NCBI RefSeq assembly: GCF_029814935.1
Contig: NZ_CP104582.1
Coordinates: 186,001 to 250,000, forward strand
Direction of reading: 5' to 3'
DNA: 64,000 bases
Source: Pseudomonas sp. GD03919
GTDB lineage: Bacteria > Pseudomonadota > Gammaproteobacteria > Pseudomonadales > Pseudomonadaceae
The position numbers and the translations under genes are program-made. Under the pieces are notes generated by a model, which worked only from the letters and a program-made list of their open reading frames with translations, was not told where the DNA came from and searched no databases. Positions within the stretch are counted from its first letter, which is position 1. Each line of letters starts with the position of its first letter. Of this stretch, positions 16,437-25,316 are shown one piece after another.

Positions 16437-16764
16437 GAACGTACTGCACGACCCCGGCTGAGCGTGTTATTTGCGCGCCCTTAAACATGCATTGCATGGA
16501 CTCCTTTGCTTGCAGACTGTTGAACAACTACCTGCCTTGTCTTGCCTGTCTCGCCTACGTTGTTCAGTGGCGTGCCTGAGCGAACAATCTAAGCATAGTC
16601 ACATGGCCGCTGCCGCCGACCCCTTCGCAGCGTGGACGCATGCCCGTTGAGCGGTGAGAACGCGTTCATATCGAAATGCTTTGTGCTTGCCGCGCTGGTG
16701 AGGCAGCTCAAAGAGGCTCCGTGTCTGCCCGCCTGGCCCCCGCCGCTGGCGGGCTGCGCACGCC
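16437..16764. other. Intergenic region with MITE relic
   Basis: No gene is supported. A degraded MITE lies at 16513-16579. The rest holds the 3' flank of the PilB/GspE-type gene, including GCCCGCC/GGCGGGC pairs near 16720-16755 that may terminate it. Confidence 0.5.
16513..16579. mobile_element. Degenerate 67-bp MITE relic
   Basis: CAGACTGTTGAACAACTACC resembles the left end of the 19594 element (CAGGCTGTTGAAAAACTATC), and TCTCGCCTACGTTGTTCAGT continuing GGCGTGCCTG resembles its right end. The middle is deleted. No clean target duplication remains. Confidence 0.6.
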
Positions 16765-18549
16765 TCAGCGTTGCTCGCTTTGTGGCGTGACGCGCAGCAC
16801 TTCCTCGAGGGTGGTCAGGCCAGCGGCGACCTTTTGTGCGCCGGACAGGCGCAGGCTGCGCATGCCGTCCTTGAAGGCGGCGCGGCGCAGTGCGGTGAGG
16901 TCGGTGTCGGCGTTGATCAGCGGTTTGATGGCGTCGTTGATCAGCATGATTTCGTAGACACCGGCACGGCCACGATAGCCGGTTTCGCGGCACTCCAGGC
17001 AGCCGACGGCATGATGAGCCTGCGTTGGCAGTGGCGAGCTCCAGGGGCGGGTCAGGCTATTCCAGGCGTCCTCGTCCAGTTGCACCGGCGCCTTGCAGTG
17101 CGGGCACAGGGTACGCACCAGGCGCTGTGCCATGACGCCGAGGAGGGTGGCCTTGAGCAGGTAGTGCGGCACGCCCAGTTCGAGCAGGCGGGTGATGGCG
17201 CTGGGGGCATCGTTGGTGTGCAGGGTGGAGAGCACCAGGTGGCCGGTCAATGCCGCCTGTATCGCCATTTCGGCGGTTTCCAGGTCGCGGATCTCACCGA
17301 CCATGATGATGTCTGGGTCCTGACGCATCAGTGCACGCACGCCGCTGGCGAAATTCAGGTCGATATTGTGCTGCACCTGCATCTGATTGAAGGCGCCTTC
17401 GATCATCTCGATGGGGTCTTCGATGGTGCAGACGTTCACTTCCGGCGTGGCCAGTTGCTTGAGCGTGGTGTAGAGCGTGGTGGTCTTGCCCGAGCCGGTG
17501 GGGCCGGTGACCAGGATGATGCCGTTGGGCTGGCTGGTCATGCTGGCCCAGCGACGCAGGTCGTCAGGAGAGAAGCCAAGCTGATCCGGGCTTTTCAGCA
17601 GCACCTCGGGGTCGAAGATACGCATCACCATCTTCTCGCCAAAGGCGGTGGGCAGCGTCGACAGGCGCAGCTCCACCTCGTTGCCGTCTGGTGTCTTGGT
17701 CTTGACCCGGCCATCCTGTGGCTTGCGTTTCTCGGCAATGTTCATGCGGCCGAGGTTCTTCAGGCGGCTGACCACCGCCATGGTGACCTGCGCGGGGAAC
17801 TGGTAGACGGTGTGCAGCACGCCGTCGATGCGAAAGCGCACGGTGCCCTGCTCGCGGCGCGGTTCGATATGAATATCGCTGGCGCGCTGCTGGAAGGCGT
17901 ACTGGAACAGCCAATCGACGATGTTGACGATGTGTGCGTCGTTGGCGTCCGGCTCCTGATCCTGTGCGCCCAGGCTGAGCAATTGCTCGAAGTTGCCGAC
18001 ACCGCTGATCTTCTGGTCGGTGGCATTGGCGCCGCTGACCGAACGCGCCAGGCGATAGAACTCGGTGGTGAAGCGCTGGATATCGCTGGGGTTGGCCACC
18101 ACACGTCTGATCGGGCGCTTGAGCACGTGGACCAGATTGGCTTCCCAGCTGTGCACCAGTGGCTGGCTGCTGGCGATGGTCACGCTCTCGCTGTCTACTG
18201 CCACGGCGAGGATCTTGTGGCGTTGAGCGAAGGCGTAGGACATCAGCGGGGTGATGGCCGGCACGTCGATTTTCAACGGGTCGATGCGCAGGTAGGGTTG
18301 GCCGGCGAAGTCGGCCAGCCAGACGGTAAGGGTTTCCAGGTCGAGCTTCTTGCCCGGGCGTGTCAGGTCGTCGACCTGCTGTGCGGCGAGAAACTCCAGC
18401 GGATGTTGGGTGTTGTTCAGTGAGCTGCGGCGAATCGCCAGGCACTGCTCGGCCACCTTCTGCTCGACCCGGCCTTGGGCCACCAGCTCACGCAGCAGGT
18501 CGCCAAGATCCAGTACACGGTCAGGGGCGGTAGCGGTGAAGGCGGACAT
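16765..18549 (-). CDS. Stand-alone PilB/GspE-family secretion ATPase
   Basis: This 594-residue cytoplasmic hexameric ATPase powers assembly of type IV pilus or type II secretion-like filaments. An N-terminal MshEN-like region runs to about residue 190. The core has DIHIEPRREQGTVRFRIDGV, Walker A GPTGSGKTTT near 345, the Walker B/Asp box region DIIMVGEIRDLETAEMA and the His box LVLSTLHTND. A zinc tetracysteine follows (CPHC and CLEC). ATG at 18549 (MSAFTATAPDRVLDLGDLL) is the natural start. No pilin, GspF or PilC gene is nearby, so the partner system is elsewhere. Family is certain, role is not. Confidence 0.88.
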   Translation of the reverse strand: MSAFTATAPDRVLDLGDLLRELVAQGRVEQKVAEQCLAIRRSSLNNTQHPLEFLAAQQVDDLTRPGKKLDLETLTVWLADFAGQPYLRIDPLKIDVPAITPLMSYAFAQRHKILAVAVDSESVTIASSQPLVHSWEANLVHVLKRPIRRVVANPSDIQRFTTEFYRLARSVSGANATDQKISGVGNFEQLLSLGAQDQEPDANDAHIVNIVDWLFQYAFQQRASDIHIEPRREQGTVRFRIDGVLHTVYQFPAQVTMAVVSRLKNLGRMNIAEKRKPQDGRVKTKTPDGNEVELRLSTLPTAFGEKMVMRIFDPEVLLKSPDQLGFSPDDLRRWASMTSQPNGIILVTGPTGSGKTTTLYTTLKQLATPEVNVCTIEDPIEMIEGAFNQMQVQHNIDLNFASGVRALMRQDPDIIMVGEIRDLETAEMAIQAALTGHLVLSTLHTNDAPSAITRLLELGVPHYLLKATLLGVMAQRLVRTLCPHCKAPVQLDEDAWNSLTRPWSSPLPTQAHHAVGCLECRETGYRGRAGVYEIMLINDAIKPLINADTDLTALRRAAFKDGMRSLRLSGAQKVAAGLTTLEEVLRVTPQSEQR

Positions 18550-18582
18550 GCGGGCTCCTCGGGTCGGCCTGAACAAGGTTAG

Positions 18583-18604
18583 CAGGCCGTTTTTCAACGG
18601 CCTT
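18583..18604. mobile_element. Collapsed MITE terminus (hairpin remnant)
   Basis: TTAG is followed by CAGGCCG joined directly to TTTTTCAACGGCCT, as if the two MITE ends fused after loss of the centre. GGCCGTT and AACGGCC form a 7-bp stem. It lies about 35 bases before the start of the PilB/GspE-type gene. Confidence 0.55.
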
Positions 18605-18671
18605 GCAGCCTGGCTAGGATGCCCGAAAAGCAGCACAAGGGCGAAGGCCCGTGCGTGATTGAGTCGCCGCT

Positions 18672-18998
18672 TCAGGCCACCTCCGTGACCAGGCTGTGAT
18701 CCAGGTGTTGCCAGGTCACCTCCCATACGCAGACCAGGCTGCGCAGTTTCTGCGCCAGCACGCCGGCGCGATGCAGCGACAGGCCAGACAGACGCAGGCT
18801 GATATGCAGGTCGTCCTGCAGGCGTTCCATGTGCAAGGCCTCAGGTAATAACTGCAATTGTGCAAACAGCCCCAGCAGGCGGCACATCACGTCGGCTTCG
18901 GCGTCGGTGCGCAGCTGGTATTCGACACAGGCATCGCCGCGATCCTGCCAGGGATCGCGGCGGTTATGGGCGGACGGAAACGGGGTGGTATCTGGCAT
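18672..18998 (-). CDS. Conserved hypothetical, ACT-like small protein
   Basis: The 108-residue protein has no signal or membrane segment. Residues about 28-100 alternate strand-helix-strand-strand-helix-strand (EYQLRTDAEADVMCRLLGLF, DDLHISLRLSGL, RAGVLAQKLRSLVCVWEVTW), resembling an ACT-type regulatory domain. This is an inference from pattern. It is divergent from the Lrp/AsnC regulator 127 bases away, so the two may be linked by regulation. Confidence 0.55.
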   Translation of the reverse strand: MPDTTPFPSAHNRRDPWQDRGDACVEYQLRTDAEADVMCRLLGLFAQLQLLPEALHMERLQDDLHISLRLSGLSLHRAGVLAQKLRSLVCVWEVTWQHLDHSLVTEVA

Positions 18999-19125
18999 GG
19001 CGGAAGCTCGGGCAGGTTTTGCTTAAGTTTCCGCCCTAATTCGGCAAAAGTTCTGCCTGGTTTTATGGGTTATTCCAGGTTTCATGGATAAACTTGCCTT
19101 GTTAATCGGGTATTGGGGATTTTTT

Positions 19126-19593
19126 ATGTCCGTCGTGCTGGATGCTTACGACCAACGCATTCTTGCCCTGCTACAGGAAGATGCTGGTCTCTCCACTGCG
19201 GAGATCGCCGAGCGCATCGGTCTGTCGCAGTCGCCGTGCTGGCGCCGTATCCAGCGCCTCAAGGAGGAGGGGGTGATTCGCAAGCAGGTCACCCTGCTCG
19301 ATCGCAAGCGCATCGGTCTGCACACGCAGGTGTTCGCTCAGGTCAAGCTCAACGCCCATGGACGTTCCAACCTGACCGAGTTCGCCGAGGCCATGCGCGA
19401 GTTTCCCGAGGTGCTGGAGTGCCATGTACTGATGGGCGCGGTGGATTTCATGCTGCGCATCGTCACCCGCGATATCGAGGCGTATGAGCGCTTCTTCTTC
19501 GAGAAGCTGTCGCTGGTGCCAGGTATCCAGGAGGTGAACTCGATCGTGGCGCTGTCGGAGATCAAGTCCACTACTAGCTTGCCGCTTGCCTAA
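19126..19593 (+). CDS. Lrp/AsnC-family transcriptional regulator
   Basis: The 155-residue DNA-binding protein has an N-terminal helix-turn-helix (LSTAEIAERIGLSQSPCWRR, residues about 23-42) and a C-terminal RAM/Lrp ligand-binding domain (VFAQVKLNAHG to IQEVNSIVALSEIK). The family senses amino acids and regulates genes locally or globally. ATG at 19126 with GGGGA six bases upstream gives MSVVLDAYDQRILALL, the typical start. Its stop codon TAA is made from the CTAA duplication of the MITE that begins at the next base, so the last residues match the uninserted gene. Confidence 0.9.
   Translation: MSVVLDAYDQRILALLQEDAGLSTAEIAERIGLSQSPCWRRIQRLKEEGVIRKQVTLLDRKRIGLHTQVFAQVKLNAHGRSNLTEFAEAMREFPEVLECHVLMGAVDFMLRIVTRDIEAYERFFFEKLSLVPGIQEVNSIVALSEIKSTTSLPLA
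19590..19593. repeat. MITE target duplication, left (CTAA)
   Basis: CTAA contains the Lrp-gene stop TAA and is repeated at 19748-19751. It fits the YTAR rule. Confidence 0.85.
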
Positions 19594-19747
19594 CAGGCTG
19601 TTGAAAAACTATCTGCGTTGCCACTGCTGCGTTAAAAACAGGCTCCAAATGCTCATTTACAGCTCGTAAAGTCGAGCGCGACTCCGACCGTTTTTCGCCT
19701 ATTTTTGCCTTGCATTGGCTGCCTCGCCTACGTTTTTCAACGGCCTG
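19594..19747. mobile_element. MITE between convergent stop codons (154 bp)
   Basis: The ends CAGGCTGTTGAAAAACTATC and the inverted TACGTTTTTCAACGGCCTG match the IS5-family ends at 4085. The interior is related to the 5546 MITE in reverse orientation (GCTCATTTACAGCTCGTAAA). CTAA flanks both sides. There is no coding capacity. It lies exactly between the stops of the Lrp and DUF502 genes and may act as a bidirectional terminator. Confidence 0.9.
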
Positions 19748-20419
19748 CTAAGGCTTGATCACTGGCGCAGGTGACTGCGCTGCGCTGCGCCTGCTGGGTG
19801 GCGTGAGCCCCATGGACACATAGATGCTGGTCAGTTGATCGACGCCCATGTCGGCGGGGCGTATCCATTCTTCTGGTACGTAAAGCAGGCCGCCGCCCAC
19901 CGGAATCGGCGCGGTGGGAATGAGGATGGCGCAGTAGGGGCGGCCTTCCAGTTCGACCGTCTCCGAGCTTGGGCGCAGGGCCAGTACCGCTGCGCCGTCA
20001 CCGCCGAAGAAACACCAGACCGGCGCCATGGTGGTGATGTCCGGGTTCTTGCTCTTGTCCAGCAGGCCCACGAAACGGTCGGCCAGGTTGTAGAAGTTGC
20101 CGATCAGTGGGGTGCGTCGTAGCGTGCGGTCGAGCAACCAGGACAGCGGACGGCGCAGGCCCAGTTGCACGGCCAGGCCCAGTGGGTAGAGGCTGGCCAG
20201 CAGCACCAGACTGCCCAGCAGGTAGGCCAGGTAGCTGTTGCTGGAAAAGGGCTGGCCGAGGGCAGCGAACACTTGGCCGATTAGGGTCGAAGGTCCGACC
20301 AGACGATTGAGCAGGCTGAATATCCAGGCCAGCAATGCCAGGGTCAGAACCAGTGGCAGCAACGACAACAGGCCTGTAAACCAGGTGGTGACGATAGATT
20401 TCAGGCTGCGCTTGATCAT
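19748..20419 (-). CDS. DUF502 membrane protein
   Basis: The 223-residue protein has two N-terminal hydrophobic segments (TGLLSLLPLVLTLALLAWIF and a second near residues 62-85). The DUF502 pattern follows: RTPLIGNFYNLADRFVGLL, then PSSETVELEGRPYCAILIPT and PIPVGGGLLYVPEEWI. Function is unknown; members sit in the inner membrane. Its stop TAG is the reverse complement of CTA at 19748-19750, supplied by the right copy of the MITE target duplication. A Pro/Ser-rich tail ends the protein. Confidence 0.85.
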   Translation of the reverse strand: MIKRSLKSIVTTWFTGLLSLLPLVLTLALLAWIFSLLNRLVGPSTLIGQVFAALGQPFSSNSYLAYLLGSLVLLASLYPLGLAVQLGLRRPLSWLLDRTLRRTPLIGNFYNLADRFVGLLDKSKNPDITTMAPVWCFFGGDGAAVLALRPSSETVELEGRPYCAILIPTAPIPVGGGLLYVPEEWIRPADMGVDQLTSIYVSMGLTPPSRRSAAQSPAPVIKP

Positions 20420-20541
20420 GTGGCGGTTTCCTTGGCGATATCGAGCGTAACTTTACGTGACCACAGGCGCTTGTGTGCACTGCTGTGGAAATGTGCACGC
20501 ACTCAAATGGCTACAGTAGTTTTCATCAGATTCTTTCGCGC

Positions 20542-20568
20542 AAAAAAAACCCGGCACAAAGGCCGGGC
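20542..20568 (-). terminator. Terminator of dctPQM
   Basis: On the minus strand GCCCGGCC and the complementary GTGCCGGG form a stem followed by T8. It lies 43 bases after dctM. Confidence 0.85.
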
Positions 20569-20610
20569 AGAGTGGGTACATGGAGTACCAAACAGCGTAG
20601 GTTTGAACCT

Positions 20611-21891
20611 TTACATGCCGAGCATGTTCGGCAGCGCCATGGAAACGGCCGGGATGTAGGTAATCACCATCAGGAAGCTGATCAGCATCATCAGCCACGG
20701 CAAGGCTGCTTTGATGACCGATGTTAGCGGCATACCTGTCACCGCCGAGGTGACGAACAGGTTCAGCCCCACGGGTGGCGTGATCAAGCCGATCTCCATG
20801 TTCACCACCATGATGATGCCCAGGTGGATCGGGTCGATGCCCAGTTGCATGGCGATCGGGAAGAGGATCGGCGCCAGGATCAGGATGATCGCCGACGGCT
20901 CCATGAAGGCACCGGCGATCAGCAGCACGATGTTCACCACCAGCAGGAACTGCCAGGGCTGCAGACCCAGATCCACCACCCAGGCGGTGATGGTCTGCGG
21001 AATCTGCTCGGTGGTCAGCACGTGGGCGAAGAGCATGGCGTTGGCAATGATGAACATCAGCATGATGGTCAGCTTGCCGGACTCCAGCAGCACCTTCGGG
21101 CACTCGCGGATCTTCAGGTCCTTGTACACGAACAGGGCGACGAAGCCGGCGTACACCGCCGCCACGGCCGCAGCCTCGGTCGGGGTGAACATGCCGCTGT
21201 AGATACCGCCGAGGATGATCACCATCAGCAGCAGGCCCCAGAACGCCTCACGCGCGGCGCGCAGCCACTCGCGGAAGCTGGCGCGTGGCAGGGCTGGCAG
21301 CTTCTTGATGCGCGCGACGATGTAGATCGCGATCATCAGTACCAGGCCGAGCATGATGCCGGGGATCACACCCGCCATGAACAGCTTGCCCACCGACTGC
21401 TCGGTGGCGGCAGCGTACACCACCATCACGATCGACGGCGGAATCAGGATGCCCAGGGTACCGGCGTTACACACGATGCCGGCGCCGAAGGCCTGCGGGT
21501 AACCGGAACGCACCATGCCGGCGATGGCGATGGAGCCGACTGCGGCCACGGTCGCCGGCGAGGAGCCGGACAGCGCAGCGAACAGCATGCACGCCAGTAC
21601 CGCACCGATGGCCAGACCGCCACGGATGTGGCCGACGCAGGCGTTGGCGAAGTCGATCAGGCGCTTGGCCACACCGCCGGTGGTCATGAACGCACCGGAG
21701 AGCAGGAAGAACGGGATCGCCAGCAGGGTGTAGTGTTCGGAGGTCTCGAACAGCTTGATCGCCAGCGAACGCACCGAGTCCGGGCTGAACAGCATGATGG
21801 TGATCGAACCGGCGAGGCCGAGCGAGGCGGCGATCGGCACGCCGATGAACATCAGCAAAAACAGCAGCAGGAAGAGGAATAGAACGGTCAT
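20611..21891 (-). CDS. dctM: TRAP transporter large permease DctM
   Basis: The 426-residue inner-membrane protein is the transport subunit of the C4-dicarboxylate TRAP system and uses the sodium gradient. About 12 helices are predicted. Family motifs include GVPIAASLGLAG, LAIPFFLLSGAFM, ALSGSSPATVAAVG and the conserved TPPVGLNLFV. Its ATG overlaps the dctQ stop (TAATG), a sign of translational coupling. Succinate, fumarate and malate are the expected substrates given the DctBD regulators upstream. Confidence 0.93.
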   Translation of the reverse strand: MTVLFLFLLLFLLMFIGVPIAASLGLAGSITIMLFSPDSVRSLAIKLFETSEHYTLLAIPFFLLSGAFMTTGGVAKRLIDFANACVGHIRGGLAIGAVLACMLFAALSGSSPATVAAVGSIAIAGMVRSGYPQAFGAGIVCNAGTLGILIPPSIVMVVYAAATEQSVGKLFMAGVIPGIMLGLVLMIAIYIVARIKKLPALPRASFREWLRAAREAFWGLLLMVIILGGIYSGMFTPTEAAAVAAVYAGFVALFVYKDLKIRECPKVLLESGKLTIMLMFIIANAMLFAHVLTTEQIPQTITAWVVDLGLQPWQFLLVVNIVLLIAGAFMEPSAIILILAPILFPIAMQLGIDPIHLGIIMVVNMEIGLITPPVGLNLFVTSAVTGMPLTSVIKAALPWLMMLISFLMVITYIPAVSMALPNMLGM

Positions 21892-22517
21892 TATTTGGCC
21901 TCCTCGTGCTCATTGATTTTCAGGGCGTCAGCGGCTTCGTCAGCCAGGCCGAGGCCGGTCTGCTGGTCACGCAGAATGCGCACGAAGATCTCCAGGAAAC
22001 GGATGAACACCATGGCGTAGCCGAAGGGCACGATCATGCTGATATGCCATTGCTTGATGCCATAGTGACCGAGGTCTTCGGCACCGATGCCGGCTTTGAA
22101 CAGGGTGCTGACCCAGTCGTAGCTGCCGACCATGATCAGACCGGCGTAGCCCAGGCAGGCCGAGCAGGCGATGATGCCGATGACGCGCTGGATATGACGC
22201 GGGGCCAGCTTGACCAGGGCATCGACACCGATGTGGCCGGCCGTGCGTACACCATAGGCCAGGCCGAAGAAAATCAGCCAGCCGAACATGGCCTTGGTCA
22301 GGGCATTGCTCCAGGTCATCGCCTGGGCCAGGTCGAGAATGGCGTCGCCGATACCGAGCAGAAACTCGTTGCCGCCAAAGGCGTCACCCAGCCAATAGAA
22401 CAGGGTGTAGAAGTTGTTGAGGATCACGTAGACGAATGTGATCAGCGTCATGGCCGCCAGGAGGAAAGCGATGAAGCCTTCCTCGAAGTGCTCCCAGACG
22501 CGCCGCAAGGCGTTCAT
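21891..22517 (-). CDS. dctQ: TRAP transporter small permease DctQ
   Basis: The 208-residue protein has four helices and forms the membrane complex with DctM. Characteristic segments are EEGFIAFLLAAMTLITFVYV, SNALTKAMFGWLIFFGLAYG and VRTAGHIGVDALVKLAP. ATG at 22517 follows GGGAGAACCGACC; an upstream in-frame ATG at 22595 lies in repeat sequence and is unlikely. A 137-base gap with a palindrome separates it from dctP. The C-terminus is charged (INEHEEAK). Confidence 0.92.
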   Translation of the reverse strand: MNALRRVWEHFEEGFIAFLLAAMTLITFVYVILNNFYTLFYWLGDAFGGNEFLLGIGDAILDLAQAMTWSNALTKAMFGWLIFFGLAYGVRTAGHIGVDALVKLAPRHIQRVIGIIACSACLGYAGLIMVGSYDWVSTLFKAGIGAEDLGHYGIKQWHISMIVPFGYAMVFIRFLEIFVRILRDQQTGLGLADEAADALKINEHEEAK

Positions 22518-22542
22518 GGTCGGTTCTCCCGAATGGAAAGGG

Positions 22543-22643
22543 CGTAGGGTGGGACGCAAGCCGTCCCACCGGTTACAACATTGAACGACGCCCATCGCGG
22601 GCGTCGTGGTGGGTCAGTGCTGCAGTGCGCTGCCCACCCTACG
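22543..22643. repeat. GTAGGGTGGG palindrome between dctP and dctQ
   Basis: CGTAGGGTGGG and CCCACCCTACG are 11-bp outer arms, 79 bases apart. The inner part contains further hairpins (GACGCAAGCCGTC, GACGCCCATCGCGGGCGTC). The same repeat type occurs at 29504 and 44221. Confidence 0.7.
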
Positions 22644-22654
22644 GCTCTCCGGCC

Positions 22655-23719
<1,065 letters not shown>

Positions 23720-23799
23720 CTAGGCGGCTTGGAGAAAAACGCCGGTGGCATCAGCGAGGCCTGGACTTGTACTTGTGGGTTCGCTTGGAGTTTGCCTAG

Positions 23800-23815
23800 A
23801 GCAACCCTTGTGCCA
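23800..23815 (-). promoter_or_regulatory. Sigma-54 promoter of dctP
   Basis: On the minus strand TGGCACAAGGGTTGCT matches the -24/-12 consensus: TGGCAC, five bases, TTGCT. It lies about 153 bases before the dctP ATG. The NtrC-type activator DctD is the neighbouring gene. Activator sites are expected in 23816-23930; I could not define them. Confidence 0.85.
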
Positions 23816-23930
23816 GTCCGCATGAGCGCGCTGTCGGTGCGCCGGTAAAGCCCGTTCTACGGGCCTTGGTGGCATTCTGTCGGCTGCCGGCCGAGGCGTA
23901 CCGGCAGCGCGTTTGGCGGTTTGCCGCCAG

Positions 23931-25316
23931 TTAGTCGAAGTCCTCTGGCGAGCTTCCGCCAGCGCCGGAGAAGGTCAGGCCATGTTTGCGCAGTTTGTCG
24001 TGCAGGGTCTTGCGCGGTACGCCCAGGGCTTCGGCCAGGCTGCGCAGTGAGCCATGTGGGCGGCTCAGTTCGGCCGCGATCAGGGCGCGCTCGAAGGCTT
24101 CGACCTGCTCGCTGAGCCCGCCATTGACCGGCGGCAGGTTCGGCGCGTTGCTGTCCAGCGCCAGTTCCAGGCCCAGGGCGAAACGTTCGGCGGCGTTCTG
24201 CAACTCACGCACGTTGCCTGGCCATGGATGACGCAGCAGCAAGGCGCGCTGTCCCGGCTGTAGCTCTCGCGGCGCCAAGGCGTGGCGGGCGGCCGCCCCA
24301 TCGGCGAAGTGCTGGAACAGCAGCAGGGCGTCCTCGCCGCGCTCGCGCAGCGGTGGGATGGACAGCGGTGCGACGTTGAGGCGGTAGTAGAGGTCGGCGC
24401 GGAAACGCCCGGCATCGGCGGCCTGACGCAGATCTTCCTTGGTTGCGGCGATCACGCGGATATCCAGTGGGATCAACTGATTACCACCGAGGCGCTCGAC
24501 CACGCGCTCCTGCAGCAGGCGCAGCAGCTTGACCTGCACATCCATGCTCATGCTCTCGATCTCGTCGAGGAACAGGGTGCCGCCATTGGCGAACTCGAAC
24601 TTGCCAATGCGCCGTTTCTGCGCACCGGTGAAGGCGCCGGCCTCGTGGCCGAACAGCTCGCTTTCCACCACCGACTCGGCCAGCGCGCCGGCGTTGATGG
24701 CGACGAAGGGGCCATCGCGGCGGCTGGACAGATCGTGCAGGGAGCGGGCGACCACCTCTTTGCCGGCACCGGTCTCGCCGAGAATCAGCACGTCGGTGGC
24801 GATGCCGGCGAGTGCACCGATCTGTTCGCGCAGGCGCTGCATGGCAGGCGACTGGCCCACCAGGCGACTGGACAGTTCCTGGCGGTCGTTGAGTGCCATG
24901 CGCAGGCTGCGGTTATCCAGCACCAGACGGCGCAGCTCCAGGGCGCGGTGTACGCTGTCGAGCAGGTCGTCGTTGGCGAAAGGTTTTTCCAGGAAGTCGT
25001 AGGCGCCAGCGCGCATCGCCTGCACGGCCAGCGGCACGTCACCATGGCCGGTGATCAGCAGCACCGGCAACTCGGCATCGCGTTCGCGAAGCTGTTGCAG
25101 CAGTTGCAGGCCGTCGATACCCGGCATGCGGATGTCGCTGACCACCACGCCCGGCCAGCCTGCCGGAATGCGCGCGGCCAGATCCTGCGCATCGCCCAGG
25201 CTGATGACCTTGAGCCCGGCCAAGTCGAGCGTCTGGCTGAGCGCCTGGCGCAGATGGGCGTCGTCGTCGATCAGCAGTACCTGAATGCGGCTGTCGATGG
25301 CGCTGTCGCTGGTCAT
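23931..25316 (-). CDS. dctD: Sigma-54-dependent response regulator DctD
   Basis: The 461-residue regulator activates sigma-54 promoters after phosphorylation by DctB. The receiver domain (residues about 10-125) has the phosphoacceptor Asp in VVVSDIRMPGIDGL. The AAA+ domain has Walker A GETGAGKE, the sigma-54 contact loop GAFTGA (GHEAGAFTGAQKR) and NGGTLFLDEIESM. A Fis-type helix-turn-helix (SLRSLAEALGVPRKTLHDKL) ends it. Its ATG overlaps the dctB stop (ATGA). The target is almost certainly the adjacent dctPQM promoter. Confidence 0.94.
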   Translation of the reverse strand: MTSDSAIDSRIQVLLIDDDAHLRQALSQTLDLAGLKVISLGDAQDLAARIPAGWPGVVVSDIRMPGIDGLQLLQQLRERDAELPVLLITGHGDVPLAVQAMRAGAYDFLEKPFANDDLLDSVHRALELRRLVLDNRSLRMALNDRQELSSRLVGQSPAMQRLREQIGALAGIATDVLILGETGAGKEVVARSLHDLSSRRDGPFVAINAGALAESVVESELFGHEAGAFTGAQKRRIGKFEFANGGTLFLDEIESMSMDVQVKLLRLLQERVVERLGGNQLIPLDIRVIAATKEDLRQAADAGRFRADLYYRLNVAPLSIPPLRERGEDALLLFQHFADGAAARHALAPRELQPGQRALLLRHPWPGNVRELQNAAERFALGLELALDSNAPNLPPVNGGLSEQVEAFERALIAAELSRPHGSLRSLAEALGVPRKTLHDKLRKHGLTFSGAGGSSPEDFD

